From: JABLTI01 sp035528035
Lineage (GTDB): Archaea; Asgardarchaeota; Heimdallarchaeia; JABLTI01
Assembly (NCBI GenBank): GCA_035528035.1
Contig: DATKZI010000004.1
Span: 62,001 to 126,000 of the forward strand
DNA length: 64,000 nucleotides
Direction: 5' to 3'
Shown here: positions 43,748 to 51,768 of the stretch, in pieces
Numbering within the stretch: position 1 is the first letter of the stretch
Layout of the letters: the number at the start of each line of letters is the position of its first letter
Made by a program: the position numbers and the translations under genes
Notes under the pieces: model-generated
Told to the model about the DNA's origin: nothing
Seen by the model: the letters and a program-made list of their open reading frames with translations, nothing else
Database searches by the model: none

Positions 43748-45577
43748 TTAATCATTTTCATCTCTTTCCAACCAAGAGAATTTCTTCTGGAGAGTATTTG
43801 AATAATAATTTTGCCAATCATAGTCAACTTCTTTCCCCCAATCAAAGTAAACTCTGGGATCTATATAAGATTTCAAGCTTGTTCCTAAATTCCATTCTTT
43901 TGTTTTCTTTGATATTCTTTCTTGCGAAACTATTTTCTTATTAGCTAAATTTGCTTTATATACCCTTTCTTTTGCTGTTCCCACGCTATTTTTACCTTTT
44001 TCAACTTGGTTTTGAGCTGTTTCTACTCTTTTATTTGCAGCTTCAACCTTTTTCTTTTGAGAATCAACTTTTTTCTTAGCTTTTTCAAGATCTTTCTTAA
44101 ATTTCTCTTTCTCTTTTGGTTCAGATGGTCTTTCAGTTTCATTTAATAATTTATATTCATTTTTAACTTCTTCAAGTATTTTTTCTTGTTCTTGTAAAAG
44201 CTTCTTTTTCTCTTTCAGAATTTGTTTCAAGGTTTCTAATTTAGCTTCTGTCTGTTTTTGATTTTCTTCTGCTTTACCTGTGCGTTCATCAGCTTTAATT
44301 TTCCTTTCCCTAAAAGTTTGCAATCTATTTGCCCAATTAGCAGGAACTTGTTTCATGTGGTTGCAAATAATTGCTGCTTCTAAATTCGCCATCACAGCAG
44401 CTTCTCTTTTAACAAATTCAGGGTCAGATTCATTTACATCTGATTGATCTAATCCACTTTTTACGGTATTTGTTGCATGAAATGTTCTGAATACCTTTGC
44501 TGTCAAACCATCTACTATTTCACCCAAGAATGCATTTACATGTCTACTATTGACATCAGAAAATATTTGTGGTTTATCTTCTTCACTACCATTTGCTTCT
44601 TCAATTAATTCCTGCAAAACTTTAACGAATTTTTCAGGAAATTCTTTTTCTTTTTTCCATTCAACTGAATCCTTTCCTAAAAAGTCAAAATAAACGATAT
44701 TATCTTTTATTGTTATGTGTTCAGGTCGTAAAGTCGTTGCACCAACAGTATCTGCTTCATCTTCATCTTTTTCGTCACCAACTCTCATGTTAAGTTGGTC
44801 AATAATAAAGCAAGCTGTAGCAATTTTCCTTCTTCTTTTATCCCCATTATCTAATGCTTCTAAAATTTCTGATCGTATTTTCTCGAGATTATTTCCTACT
44901 AATTTTGCTTTATCATATTTTCCTATCTCACGATCTTGCTTGATCGGTGTTGTATCTGATAACCAAACATATTTTGTTTTACCTGAGAGTTTATCATCCC
45001 ATTTTGCTATCCATAAGCATTCAGGTTCCCAAACAATTTCTTTCCAATTTCCAGGAGGTATTTCAGATTGAGGACTATGATTTAGAATTATGTCTTCATA
45101 TGTAGGCCCTTCTTTCCATTTACCACGCATTGGATGTTCTCCTCTGCCCATAAAAATACTGCTAGGTTCAGCTGTCCAATTTGAAATTTCCACTTTATTT
45201 CCATCTAAGGTAGCAGTTCCATATTTTTCAATTAATTGTTCTCTAATGACTTTTCTTTCTTCTCTTGCTTGTTTCTTTTCTTCTTTAGTCATTGCTTCCC
45301 TTTTAGCACGTTCAGCTTCTACGTAATCAATCACTTCAGTGAAATCGATATTTTCATCTGTTAAATTCTTATAACCTAATGCTAAACTAAAATCATTAAA
45401 GAAATTTTCACAGAACACTGGATCTTCTACATAAACAGTTGAGAGTTTTTTCACCCAAGCTACAGCCATTTGTTCGTGTTTGGGAGTTAATATCTGTTCT
45501 TTACCGTCTATTTCAATCTTTAAACCGATGTGTTCTATTTCAGCAATCATAATGCCATTGTGAATTAATTCTGTCAT
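43748..45577 (-). CDS. DNA topoisomerase IB, eukaryote-like
   Basis: Relaxes supercoils by a transient 3'-phosphotyrosyl nick. The about 609-aa protein follows human TOP1 order: N-terminal capping lobe (HNGIMIAEIEHIG ... NFFNDFSLALG; EWDKLSG-type segments), the catalytic core with IDQLNMRVGDEKDEDEADTVG (first active-site Arg), FRTFHATNTV (second Arg) and CNHMKQVP (His), a charged coiled-coil linker (about 425-550), and the C-terminal domain with the nucleophile Tyr in SYIDPRVYF. All four catalytic positions are present. The bacterial or poxviral short type is excluded by length and the linker. ATG at 45577 is used; the upstream in-frame TTG at 45586 adds three residues. It follows the nrd operon by 84 nt, same strand. 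Confidence 0.95.
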   Translation of the reverse strand: MTELIHNGIMIAEIEHIGLKIEIDGKEQILTPKHEQMAVAWVKKLSTVYVEDPVFCENFFNDFSLALGYKNLTDENIDFTEVIDYVEAERAKREAMTKEEKKQAREERKVIREQLIEKYGTATLDGNKVEISNWTAEPSSIFMGRGEHPMRGKWKEGPTYEDIILNHSPQSEIPPGNWKEIVWEPECLWIAKWDDKLSGKTKYVWLSDTTPIKQDREIGKYDKAKLVGNNLEKIRSEILEALDNGDKRRRKIATACFIIDQLNMRVGDEKDEDEADTVGATTLRPEHITIKDNIVYFDFLGKDSVEWKKEKEFPEKFVKVLQELIEEANGSEEDKPQIFSDVNSRHVNAFLGEIVDGLTAKVFRTFHATNTVKSGLDQSDVNESDPEFVKREAAVMANLEAAIICNHMKQVPANWANRLQTFRERKIKADERTGKAEENQKQTEAKLETLKQILKEKKKLLQEQEKILEEVKNEYKLLNETERPSEPKEKEKFKKDLEKAKKKVDSQKKKVEAANKRVETAQNQVEKGKNSVGTAKERVYKANLANKKIVSQERISKKTKEWNLGTSLKSYIDPRVYFDWGKEVDYDWQNYYSNTLQKKFSWLERDEND

Positions 45578-45670
45578 TGGAGACAATTTTTACTACCTCA
45601 TTTAATTTACAAGCTAGTCACTTTTTAAAAGCTACTAATATTCTTTTATGCGAAAAAAATAATCAGTATT

Positions 45671-46375
45671 TTATCTTATTTCACAGATTTCAAATTGATC
45701 TTTAATTTTAGTCCATGCATTTTCGAGTTCAGTTAAAGTATATGGGGTTAATTCTTCAAAGGATTCATCTAGACATCTTAGTGGTCTAAATTGTTGAATA
45801 TAATATCTTTTTGCTCCTTTGATCATATCTGCTATTATAGGTAAATCTTTTTCAGGATCTACAATTGAAGGAACAACTGTTGTTCTAAACTCATGGTCAA
45901 TCCCGGAATTTATTATTAATTTGATGGTTTCCTTTATTCGATTAATATCAACCTTCTTTCTTGTTGCTATTTCATATTTTTCTGGGATAGCTTTAACATC
46001 CATAGCAATATAATCAAGTAAACCACTTGCTAATAATGCCTTAATTACATCCGGATGATTTCCATTTGTATCAATCTTTGTTTTTAAACCCATATTCTTC
46101 AAAATTCGTAAAAATTCAGGTAATCTTTTATTTAATGCTGGTTCTCCACCGGTTATTGAAACACCATCTAACCATTTACTTTTTGCTCGCTTATCCAGCT
46201 CTTCTAAAATGATATTTATGTCATAACTTTCTACTTTATCCAAAGTTATAAGATCTGGATTGTGACAATAGGGACATCTGAAATCGCAGCCTGCTAAAAA
46301 GATACTATCAACTACTAATCCTGACCACTCGATTAATGATCCTTGACGATAGCCTTTGATTTCTAAATCCGGCAA
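45671..46375 (-). CDS. nrdG: anaerobic ribonucleotide reductase activating protein (radical SAM)
   Basis: Iron-sulfur enzyme that cleaves S-adenosylmethionine and abstracts a hydrogen from the glycyl-radical site of the class III reductase. The radical SAM motif CxxxCxxC is C30, C34, C37 (GCDFRCPYCHNP), followed by the GGE motif in SITGGEPALN. At 234 aa it is longer than E. coli NrdG and resembles the NrdG/PflA-like form found in archaea. The start is a TTG at 46375 with GGTG upstream. It is last of four nrd-related genes, 16 nt after the redoxin gene. Its target glycine is probably in the separate 81-aa protein at 46749. Confidence 0.92.
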   Translation of the reverse strand: MPDLEIKGYRQGSLIEWSGLVVDSIFLAGCDFRCPYCHNPDLITLDKVESYDINIILEELDKRAKSKWLDGVSITGGEPALNKRLPEFLRILKNMGLKTKIDTNGNHPDVIKALLASGLLDYIAMDVKAIPEKYEIATRKKVDINRIKETIKLIINSGIDHEFRTTVVPSIVDPEKDLPIIADMIKGAKRYYIQQFRPLRCLDESFEELTPYTLTELENAWTKIKDQFEICEIR

Positions 46376-46391
46376 GACACCTTCAACTCGT

Positions 46392-46652
46392 TTATTTATT
46401 GCTCATATTCTTTTGAATATCAGTTATCGATGGAACTTCTCCTCTCCAACCATTTATTTCACAATCATTATCATTTGTGATTAAAAGAGCGGGAGTTGAT
46501 AAAACATCAAAAAAGACAGCTTCTGTTAAGCCTTCTTCTTCATCTAAATCAAACCATTCTACAACTGTTCCTTCTTTTTGGAGTTTTTTTCCTAATTCCT
46601 TAGCAGCTGGACAGTTTGGACAATCTATTCTGGTAAAGATTTTTAGCTTCAT
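46392..46652 (-). CDS. glutaredoxin/NrdH-like redoxin
   Basis: An 86-aa thioredoxin-fold protein with the redox motif CPNC (residues 11-14) after a beta-strand (KIFTRID) and the cis-Pro in STPALLI. This size and composition match NrdH or glutaredoxin-like proteins. In the nrd operon it probably supplies electrons to the reductase; class III enzymes of the redoxin-dependent subgroup (as shown for Methanosarcina barkeri NrdD) use such a partner instead of formate. ATG at 46652. It lies between the glycyl-radical protein gene and nrdG, with gaps of 96 and 16 nt. Confidence 0.85.
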   Translation of the reverse strand: MKLKIFTRIDCPNCPAAKELGKKLQKEGTVVEWFDLDEEEGLTEAVFFDVLSTPALLITNDNDCEINGWRGEVPSITDIQKNMSNK

Positions 46653-46748
46653 AAGATAACCTCATTATTCTTTTATTATAATTATTAGTTAATTACTATA
46701 AAAAGATAAAATAGAGAAGGGAAGAGAATCTGACCTGATGAGTGTTCT

Positions 46749-46994
46749 CTACACTTTATCAGTCCAGTAGTTACCTTCCTGTCTTCTCTTTAATTCTTCC
46801 TTTTTGGATTTATTCCAGTTTTCAATTACACTGAAATAGCCTACTACTCTACTCATTCCATACACATTGTCACTATGGCAATATGCACAGTTAGGAGAGC
46901 AAGCTTTACCCATCTCGATATTTTTTTCATCTTCGAATTCAGATTCGATTTCTGTTATTTTGGTTATATTTTGTTCGATTTTTGCCTGTTCCAT
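46749..46994 (-). CDS. separate glycyl-radical domain of anaerobic ribonucleotide reductase
   Basis: An 81-aa protein that corresponds to the C-terminal end of class III reductases. Residues 32-39 hold CSPNCAYC, the second half of the zinc ribbon. R49-V50-V51-G52-Y53 is the RVxGY glycyl-radical motif (Gly52), followed by ENWNKSKKEELKRR, as at the end of NrdD. The first 30 residues are an acidic, helical extension not found in NrdD. It has its own ATG and a GAGG ribosome binding site 10 nt upstream. The large subunit gene before it ends 52 nt earlier and lacks this domain but keeps the first CxxC pair. Functionally it recalls YfiD/GrcA, which supplies a glycyl-radical domain to pyruvate formate-lyase in trans. 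Confidence 0.85.
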   Translation of the reverse strand: MEQAKIEQNITKITEIESEFEDEKNIEMGKACSPNCAYCHSDNVYGMSRVVGYFSVIENWNKSKKEELKRRQEGNYWTDKV

Positions 46995-47046
46995 TCTTAT
47001 ATTTCCTCAAGGGTATTTTGTTCGATAGGTCTCTTTCTCTTTCCCG

Positions 47047-49467
47047 TTAATGACTATGAGCCGATGAACTCATAGCTCTTCCATAACCCCTACTAACTTG
47101 TCCACAATCTCTGCAAACAGTAAACTCTGGTGAAAACACAATTTGAGCACTTTGAGTATTATCCCAAGTCTTTTTTACAATGTTGAAGATAGACTCAGTT
47201 GAGATTTTTTGTTCACCTATGAAGATATGAGTAATTGATCCACTTTCAATAAGGGTATTGAATTTCCCTTGTTTTGAAATACGCTCAATTATATCAACTG
47301 GTGCATCTGCAGCAAAATGAGCACTATTTGTATAGTAGATAGCACCTGTTTCTAAATCACCTTTTACATACTGAATGCTTTCTGGATACTCTTGAATATC
47401 AGTTCGAGCAAACTTATAGGGGGCACTTTCTCCAGGAGTTTCTTCTAAAGTTACTCGAAGTCCACTCGATTCCTCAAGCTTTTTAGCTTTAAGATTCATC
47501 GCAGCTATTAGTCTTAAACCTAATTTGTAAGCATGGTCACTATCATGTAATTGTTCATCTATGAGATATTGAACACATTCATTTAATCCTATCACACCAA
47601 TAATATAGGTTGATTTGTCTAAATCAACATAAGGACGACCATCTTCAGCTGTTTTACCAATTTGCCAAAGAGTGCCATTTTCTTGGATCATAAGTTTGTG
47701 AATGAATTCTTTCTTTTCTAAATGAGCTTTCAGAGCTATATCCATTGCTTGTTTAATTTCCTCTATACACCCAGCAATATTTCCTTTACCAGCTCTATAT
47801 GCTGCTTGTGGTAGGTTAATGCTCACATTTTGGAAACCACAGTAACGCATACTTTCTGGATGTTCAATCATATAGGTGTCTTTAATTGTTGTTTTTAAAC
47901 GACAACACATTGAAAGATTAACTTCATCTCTATCATAAATGAAATAAGTCGAACCATTTTCTGATGCTATTTTACAAGCATACTTTAGTAATTCTGCTTG
48001 TTTAGGATCATCAAAACTGTTTTGATCTACATGTAAGTCAAATTTTGGAAATGGAAAAACCTTGTGTTGAGCATCTCCTTCTAACCAAACTTCCATAAGT
48101 GCTTTTGCAAATAATTGAGTCTCATTTTCGTACTCGCCATATGTTTTCCCAGTATATTTTCCTCCTGGACCTATTGCTGGAATATCCTTTAGATAACCAG
48201 GTATTCCTAAATGAATATTAAAGTCTACAAAGAGTGTTTGACCTCCACGTGAGAAGGCATTTTGACTACAAGAGTAAATCAATCTTTGAGCTTCTTGTTT
48301 TATTTGCTTGTATGGCACATTAACAAAGAAAGGAGCATAAAATATATTCAAGTATGCTAATCCTAATGCCCCAGCATAATAAGCTTGCATGGATGCTAGG
48401 AAGGTATTAAGATGACCTGTTAAGGTATCTGCATGATTTGCTGGACTTGAAATAGTTGATAAGTTCAATAAATTCAAACCATATTTCTTGATATACTCTA
48501 AGCTATGAGCAGAACAATAGACTCTCACAGGGAAACCTAAATCATGTAAGTAAATCTTACCTTTTCTATGAGCATTAGATACTTCAGGAGTAAATAATTC
48601 TTGTAAAGCATATTTCTTTAGGATGGTTTCTGCTATTGCAAGATTAACTGCTTCAGGATTATTTGCAACTACATTACTATTTTCTTGACTCTTTGAAAGT
48701 ATCAATTGATTAAGATCATAAGTTGGCAAACCAATTGTTCTTTGTTGTTGAAGTTTTGTATTATAACCTCTTATGAAAAGTTCATTATCAACTAGACTTC
48801 GTATTAAATCTACTGAAATTGTTTCTATCCCTGAGGCAAAGATTTTTCGCTCAACTTCTGCAGCAATTGTTTCAGCATCAATTTTTGATAAACCAGCTTC
48901 ACGAATAAGTGCTTTAGTAATTTTAGCACGATCCCAGCTAGAGATTTCCTCTTTAGTATCCCCAGAAACTAAAAGAAGTAGCTCTGTAGAATCTTGTGTT
49001 TTTACTTGGACTTCCTTAACAACGCGAAGTTTTTCTAATTCAGCCACAAATGATGAAATGTCAGTAAATCGTCTATAAACAGAAGCAAATCTAATATATG
49101 CAACTTCATCAAGTTCTCTGAGCTTCTCCATAATAAGCTCACCAATGATGTTTGAATCAACTTCCATTTGATCATGATGTCTTAATTCACTTTCAATTTC
49201 ATCAACAATTTCTTCTATCTCTTCTAATCCAATTGGTCGTTTTTCGCAGGCTTTTACAATGCCTCTTTTTACTTTGTCACGATCAAAAGGTTCTCTTCGC
49301 TTATCTTTCTTGACAACAGTAAGTTTGACATCCTCTACTCGTTCATAGGTCGAAAATCGTTTATTGCATTGTAAACATTCTCTTCTTCTCTTGTTTACCT
49401 TAAGGTCATCTGATATTCTCTTGTCAATGACTCTTGTGTTCGGTGATTGGCAGTAGGGACACTTCAT
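47047..49467 (-). CDS. nrdD: NrdR repressor fused to anaerobic ribonucleotide reductase catalytic subunit
   Basis: An 806-aa fusion. Residues 1-150 are a whole NrdR: zinc ribbon MKCPYC ... CLQC (Cys 3, 6, 31, 34), RVIDKRISDD, the ATP cone with KKDKRREPFDRDKV and CEKRP, ending in VAYIRFASVYRRFTDISSF. Residues about 165-245 are a second ATP cone, the normal allosteric domain of NrdD. From about 260 the class III ribonucleotide reductase barrel follows (GKIYLHDLG, YCSAHSL, SRGGQTLFVDF, YCGFQNVSINLPQ), reducing NTPs to dNTPs without oxygen. The C-terminus has CRDC (785-788) and then stops, without the RVxGY glycyl-radical motif, which is encoded next door. ATG at 49467 gives the exact NrdR N-terminus; an in-frame TTG lies five codons earlier. 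Tandem NrdR boxes precede it. Confidence 0.93.
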   Translation of the reverse strand: MKCPYCQSPNTRVIDKRISDDLKVNKRRRECLQCNKRFSTYERVEDVKLTVVKKDKRREPFDRDKVKRGIVKACEKRPIGLEEIEEIVDEIESELRHHDQMEVDSNIIGELIMEKLRELDEVAYIRFASVYRRFTDISSFVAELEKLRVVKEVQVKTQDSTELLLLVSGDTKEEISSWDRAKITKALIREAGLSKIDAETIAAEVERKIFASGIETISVDLIRSLVDNELFIRGYNTKLQQQRTIGLPTYDLNQLILSKSQENSNVVANNPEAVNLAIAETILKKYALQELFTPEVSNAHRKGKIYLHDLGFPVRVYCSAHSLEYIKKYGLNLLNLSTISSPANHADTLTGHLNTFLASMQAYYAGALGLAYLNIFYAPFFVNVPYKQIKQEAQRLIYSCSQNAFSRGGQTLFVDFNIHLGIPGYLKDIPAIGPGGKYTGKTYGEYENETQLFAKALMEVWLEGDAQHKVFPFPKFDLHVDQNSFDDPKQAELLKYACKIASENGSTYFIYDRDEVNLSMCCRLKTTIKDTYMIEHPESMRYCGFQNVSINLPQAAYRAGKGNIAGCIEEIKQAMDIALKAHLEKKEFIHKLMIQENGTLWQIGKTAEDGRPYVDLDKSTYIIGVIGLNECVQYLIDEQLHDSDHAYKLGLRLIAAMNLKAKKLEESSGLRVTLEETPGESAPYKFARTDIQEYPESIQYVKGDLETGAIYYTNSAHFAADAPVDIIERISKQGKFNTLIESGSITHIFIGEQKISTESIFNIVKKTWDNTQSAQIVFSPEFTVCRDCGQVSRGYGRAMSSSAHSH

Positions 49468-49550
49468 TATTCTCACTTTCAAAGATTTTTCATTTTTTTA
49501 ATGTGGTTTAAAAGGTTTTAACGGTTTTTTCCTCCGGTACTAACCCAATA

Positions 49551-49566
49551 GTACAATAACTAGTGT
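49551..49566. promoter_or_regulatory. NrdR box 1 (proximal)
   Basis: GTACAATAACTAGTGT matches the palindromic NrdR box consensus acaCwAtATaTwGtgt at about 12 of 16 positions. It lies 84 nt before the nrdD start. Confidence 0.7.
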
Positions 49567-49581
49567 TTTTTCGGCCTAAGA

Positions 49582-49597
49582 ACACTAGATATTGTGT
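49582..49597. promoter_or_regulatory. NrdR box 2 (distal)
   Basis: ACACTAGATATTGTGT is an almost perfect NrdR box. Its start is 31 bp from that of box 1, three helical turns, the standard spacing of tandem NrdR boxes. It sits next to the TATA region, where a bound repressor would block transcription. Confidence 0.8.
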
Positions 49598-49617
49598 ATT
49601 TTTAATATGTGGTAACG

Positions 49618-49630
49618 ATTTATATATAAA
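49618..49630 (-). promoter_or_regulatory. TATA box of the nrd operon
   Basis: TTTATATATAAAT on the minus strand would set a start near 49599, at the edge of NrdR box 2. A second TATA-like element at 49596-49608 would place the start between the two boxes. The 295-nt gap 49468-49762 holds no ORF. Confidence 0.5.
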
Positions 49631-49762
49631 CATATCGTCGAAAGAGTAATTTGATTAAAAAATAATATAATTATTTAATTAAATAAAATATTAACTTTAT
49701 GTTTTCAGTTTATTTTCTTACAAAAAAACAATGGAAAAAATAAAAGAAAAAAGTATCACTTG

Positions 49763-51535
49763 TTAAAGGACGGTAACTGATTTAGCTAAATTTCTAGGGA
49801 AGTCTGGGTCATTACCTCTAAGAACAGATAGGTGATAAGCAATTAATTGTAATATTGGAATCATTGCTATGGGTTCCAATGAACAAGCAGGCGTTTGTAT
49901 ATGATGATCAAATTCATCCAATTGCAAAGAGGAGATACCGATTATTTCACCACCTCTTGCCTTTATTTGCATGATATTATTCATCATATCTTCTTTTGTA
50001 TCATCATCTGGAACAAGAGCTATACAAGGAACACCAGGTTCTATTAAAGCTAGTGTATGATGTTTTAATTCTCCACCTGCTAAGGCGTCAGCGTGAATGT
50101 AAGCTATTTCTTTTATTTTCAGCTCACCTTCCATAGCGACAGGATAAGCAGCACCACGACCAATTAGATAAAGATCATGTTTATTTAGTACTTTGGCTGA
50201 AAGCTCCGCAATAAATTCAGATTTATTCATAACAAAATCTAATTTCTCAATTAAGGATTTCAGTTGTTCTCTACCTTCATTCAACTTATTTGCTAAACCG
50301 AATGCTAGTAAAATAAGAATAATTACTTGTGAAGTGAATGCCTTTGTAGAGGCAACAGCTATTTCTGGCCCAGCATTTAGAGTAAGATATGCATCTGATT
50401 CTCGCATAATTGTGCTACCCATCACATTTACTAATGAAACAACCTTTGCTCCTTTTAATTGAGCAAGTTTAATACCTTCTAGAACATCTGCTGTTTCACC
50501 ACTTTGACTAATAGCGAAAATAGTCGAATCTTCATCTATAAGATTTTCATAAGTTTTAAATTCAGAGCCTAAAATAGGAGTAACATTTTTCTTAGCAATT
50601 TTAGCAAAATAAATTGAAGCTATAAGACAAGCGCGATAAGATGTTCCTGATCCCAAAAGAAATACCTTCTTTGATTTAGATAAAAGATGAACCATTTTAT
50701 TGAATTTTTTCGGATCTTGGTCAAGTGAATGTTTTGAGATTTCTACTTCTTCAAAAATCTCTTTCAACATAAAATGAGGATATCCACCTTTACTTGCTTG
50801 TTCAGCAGTCCAATCAATATCCATTAATTTGGGTTTTATTTCCTTTTTGCTTTTTATATCAAAAATTAGACATTTTGTATTTAGAACAGCCAATTGATAA
50901 TTCTCAAGTATTATGGCTTTATTAGTATACTCGAGAAAAGAAGTTATATCTGAAGAGGCAAAAAATTCATTCTTTCCTATTCCAATAATCAAAGGTGAGT
51001 CTTTTCTAAAAGCATAAATTTCATTTTGCTTATTCACAAGAAGTAGAAAAGTAAAAGCTCCTTTTGCTTCTAAAGCAACTTCAGCTATAACATCAATGAT
51101 TTCACTATTTGAGCGATTTTTCATTTTCTCTTCTATTAAATGAACTAAAACTTCAGTATCAGTTTCAGATGTAAATTTATGACCTTTAATTATTAATGAT
51201 TCTTTTAACTCAAGATAATTTTCTAGAATACCATTATGAATTAAAGCAAATTCTCCACCACAAGATACAAAGGGATGAGCATTATGATCTTCAACTTTCC
51301 CATGAGTAGCCCATCTAGTGTGAGCAATTCCTAAATTTCCCTTTAATTCAAGAAAATTATGAATCTCATTAACGGATTCTATTCGACCGGCTCCCTTCTT
51401 AATCACGATTTCAGCTAAACCATTAATTGTGGCAATCCCACAAGAATCGTACCCACGATATTCCAATTTCTTTAATGAATCAAGTAAAATTGGCGCAGCA
51501 GAGCGATTTCCAATGTAACCAATTATTCCGCACAA
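49763..51535 (-). CDS. glmS: glutamine-fructose-6-phosphate aminotransferase
   Basis: First step of UDP-N-acetylglucosamine synthesis: glutamine and fructose 6-phosphate to glucosamine 6-phosphate. The N-terminal Ntn-type glutaminase begins with the catalytic Cys in CGIIGYIG, and RGYDSCGIA and HTRWATHG are glutamine-site motifs. Two SIS domains follow (GSGTSYRA, SQSGETADVLEG, RGAAYPVAMEGELKIKEI), ending in AKSVTV. Because the Cys must be residue 1 after Met removal, I place the start at the TTG (51533-51535) just before the Cys codon, with a GAGG site 8 nt upstream. A longer frame from 51592 would add 19 residues and block maturation. Length about 590 aa is normal. Confidence 0.95.
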   Translation of the reverse strand: MCGIIGYIGNRSAAPILLDSLKKLEYRGYDSCGIATINGLAEIVIKKGAGRIESVNEIHNFLELKGNLGIAHTRWATHGKVEDHNAHPFVSCGGEFALIHNGILENYLELKESLIIKGHKFTSETDTEVLVHLIEEKMKNRSNSEIIDVIAEVALEAKGAFTFLLLVNKQNEIYAFRKDSPLIIGIGKNEFFASSDITSFLEYTNKAIILENYQLAVLNTKCLIFDIKSKKEIKPKLMDIDWTAEQASKGGYPHFMLKEIFEEVEISKHSLDQDPKKFNKMVHLLSKSKKVFLLGSGTSYRACLIASIYFAKIAKKNVTPILGSEFKTYENLIDEDSTIFAISQSGETADVLEGIKLAQLKGAKVVSLVNVMGSTIMRESDAYLTLNAGPEIAVASTKAFTSQVIILILLAFGLANKLNEGREQLKSLIEKLDFVMNKSEFIAELSAKVLNKHDLYLIGRGAAYPVAMEGELKIKEIAYIHADALAGGELKHHTLALIEPGVPCIALVPDDDTKEDMMNNIMQIKARGGEIIGISSLQLDEFDHHIQTPACSLEPIAMIPILQLIAYHLSVLRGNDPDFPRNLAKSVTVL

Positions 51536-51630
51536 AAGATTTTCCTCTTTATTTTTTCCTTTGCTATAATTTTTTAATGAGAAATTAAACAACCGTTTTT
51601 AATATAAGCAATTCTAATATTGTGATGTGA

Positions 51631-51730
51631 CCGTTATAAAATAATTAATAATAGTTATAAAATAAATAGCTATAAATTACCATAATGAAAAATCAACCAT
51701 TATAAAAAAATTAATAGTAGTTATATTATA
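51631..51730. repeat. two copies of a 34-nt A/T-rich repeat in the divergent glmS promoter region
   Basis: 51631-51664 and 51697-51730 align without gaps with about five mismatches (shared core TTATAAAA, ATTAATA, AGTTATA), 66 bp apart, between glmS and the HTH gene at 51769. They may be operator sites or simply A/T-rich promoter DNA. Confidence 0.45.
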
Positions 51731-51768
51731 AGAATAATTAATGATATAAAAAACCTGAAGGAAAGATA

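Noticed and set aside
46749..47046. Frameshift explanation for the split nrdD
   Set aside because: The small ORF has its own ATG, a well-placed GAGG site and a 30-residue N-terminal extension, and the large one has 18 residues after its last Cys pair. A simple frameshift would leave continuous homology across the junction, which is not seen.
51536..51592. Upstream ATG for glmS
   Set aside because: It would place 19 residues before the catalytic N-terminal Cys, which must be exposed after Met removal.
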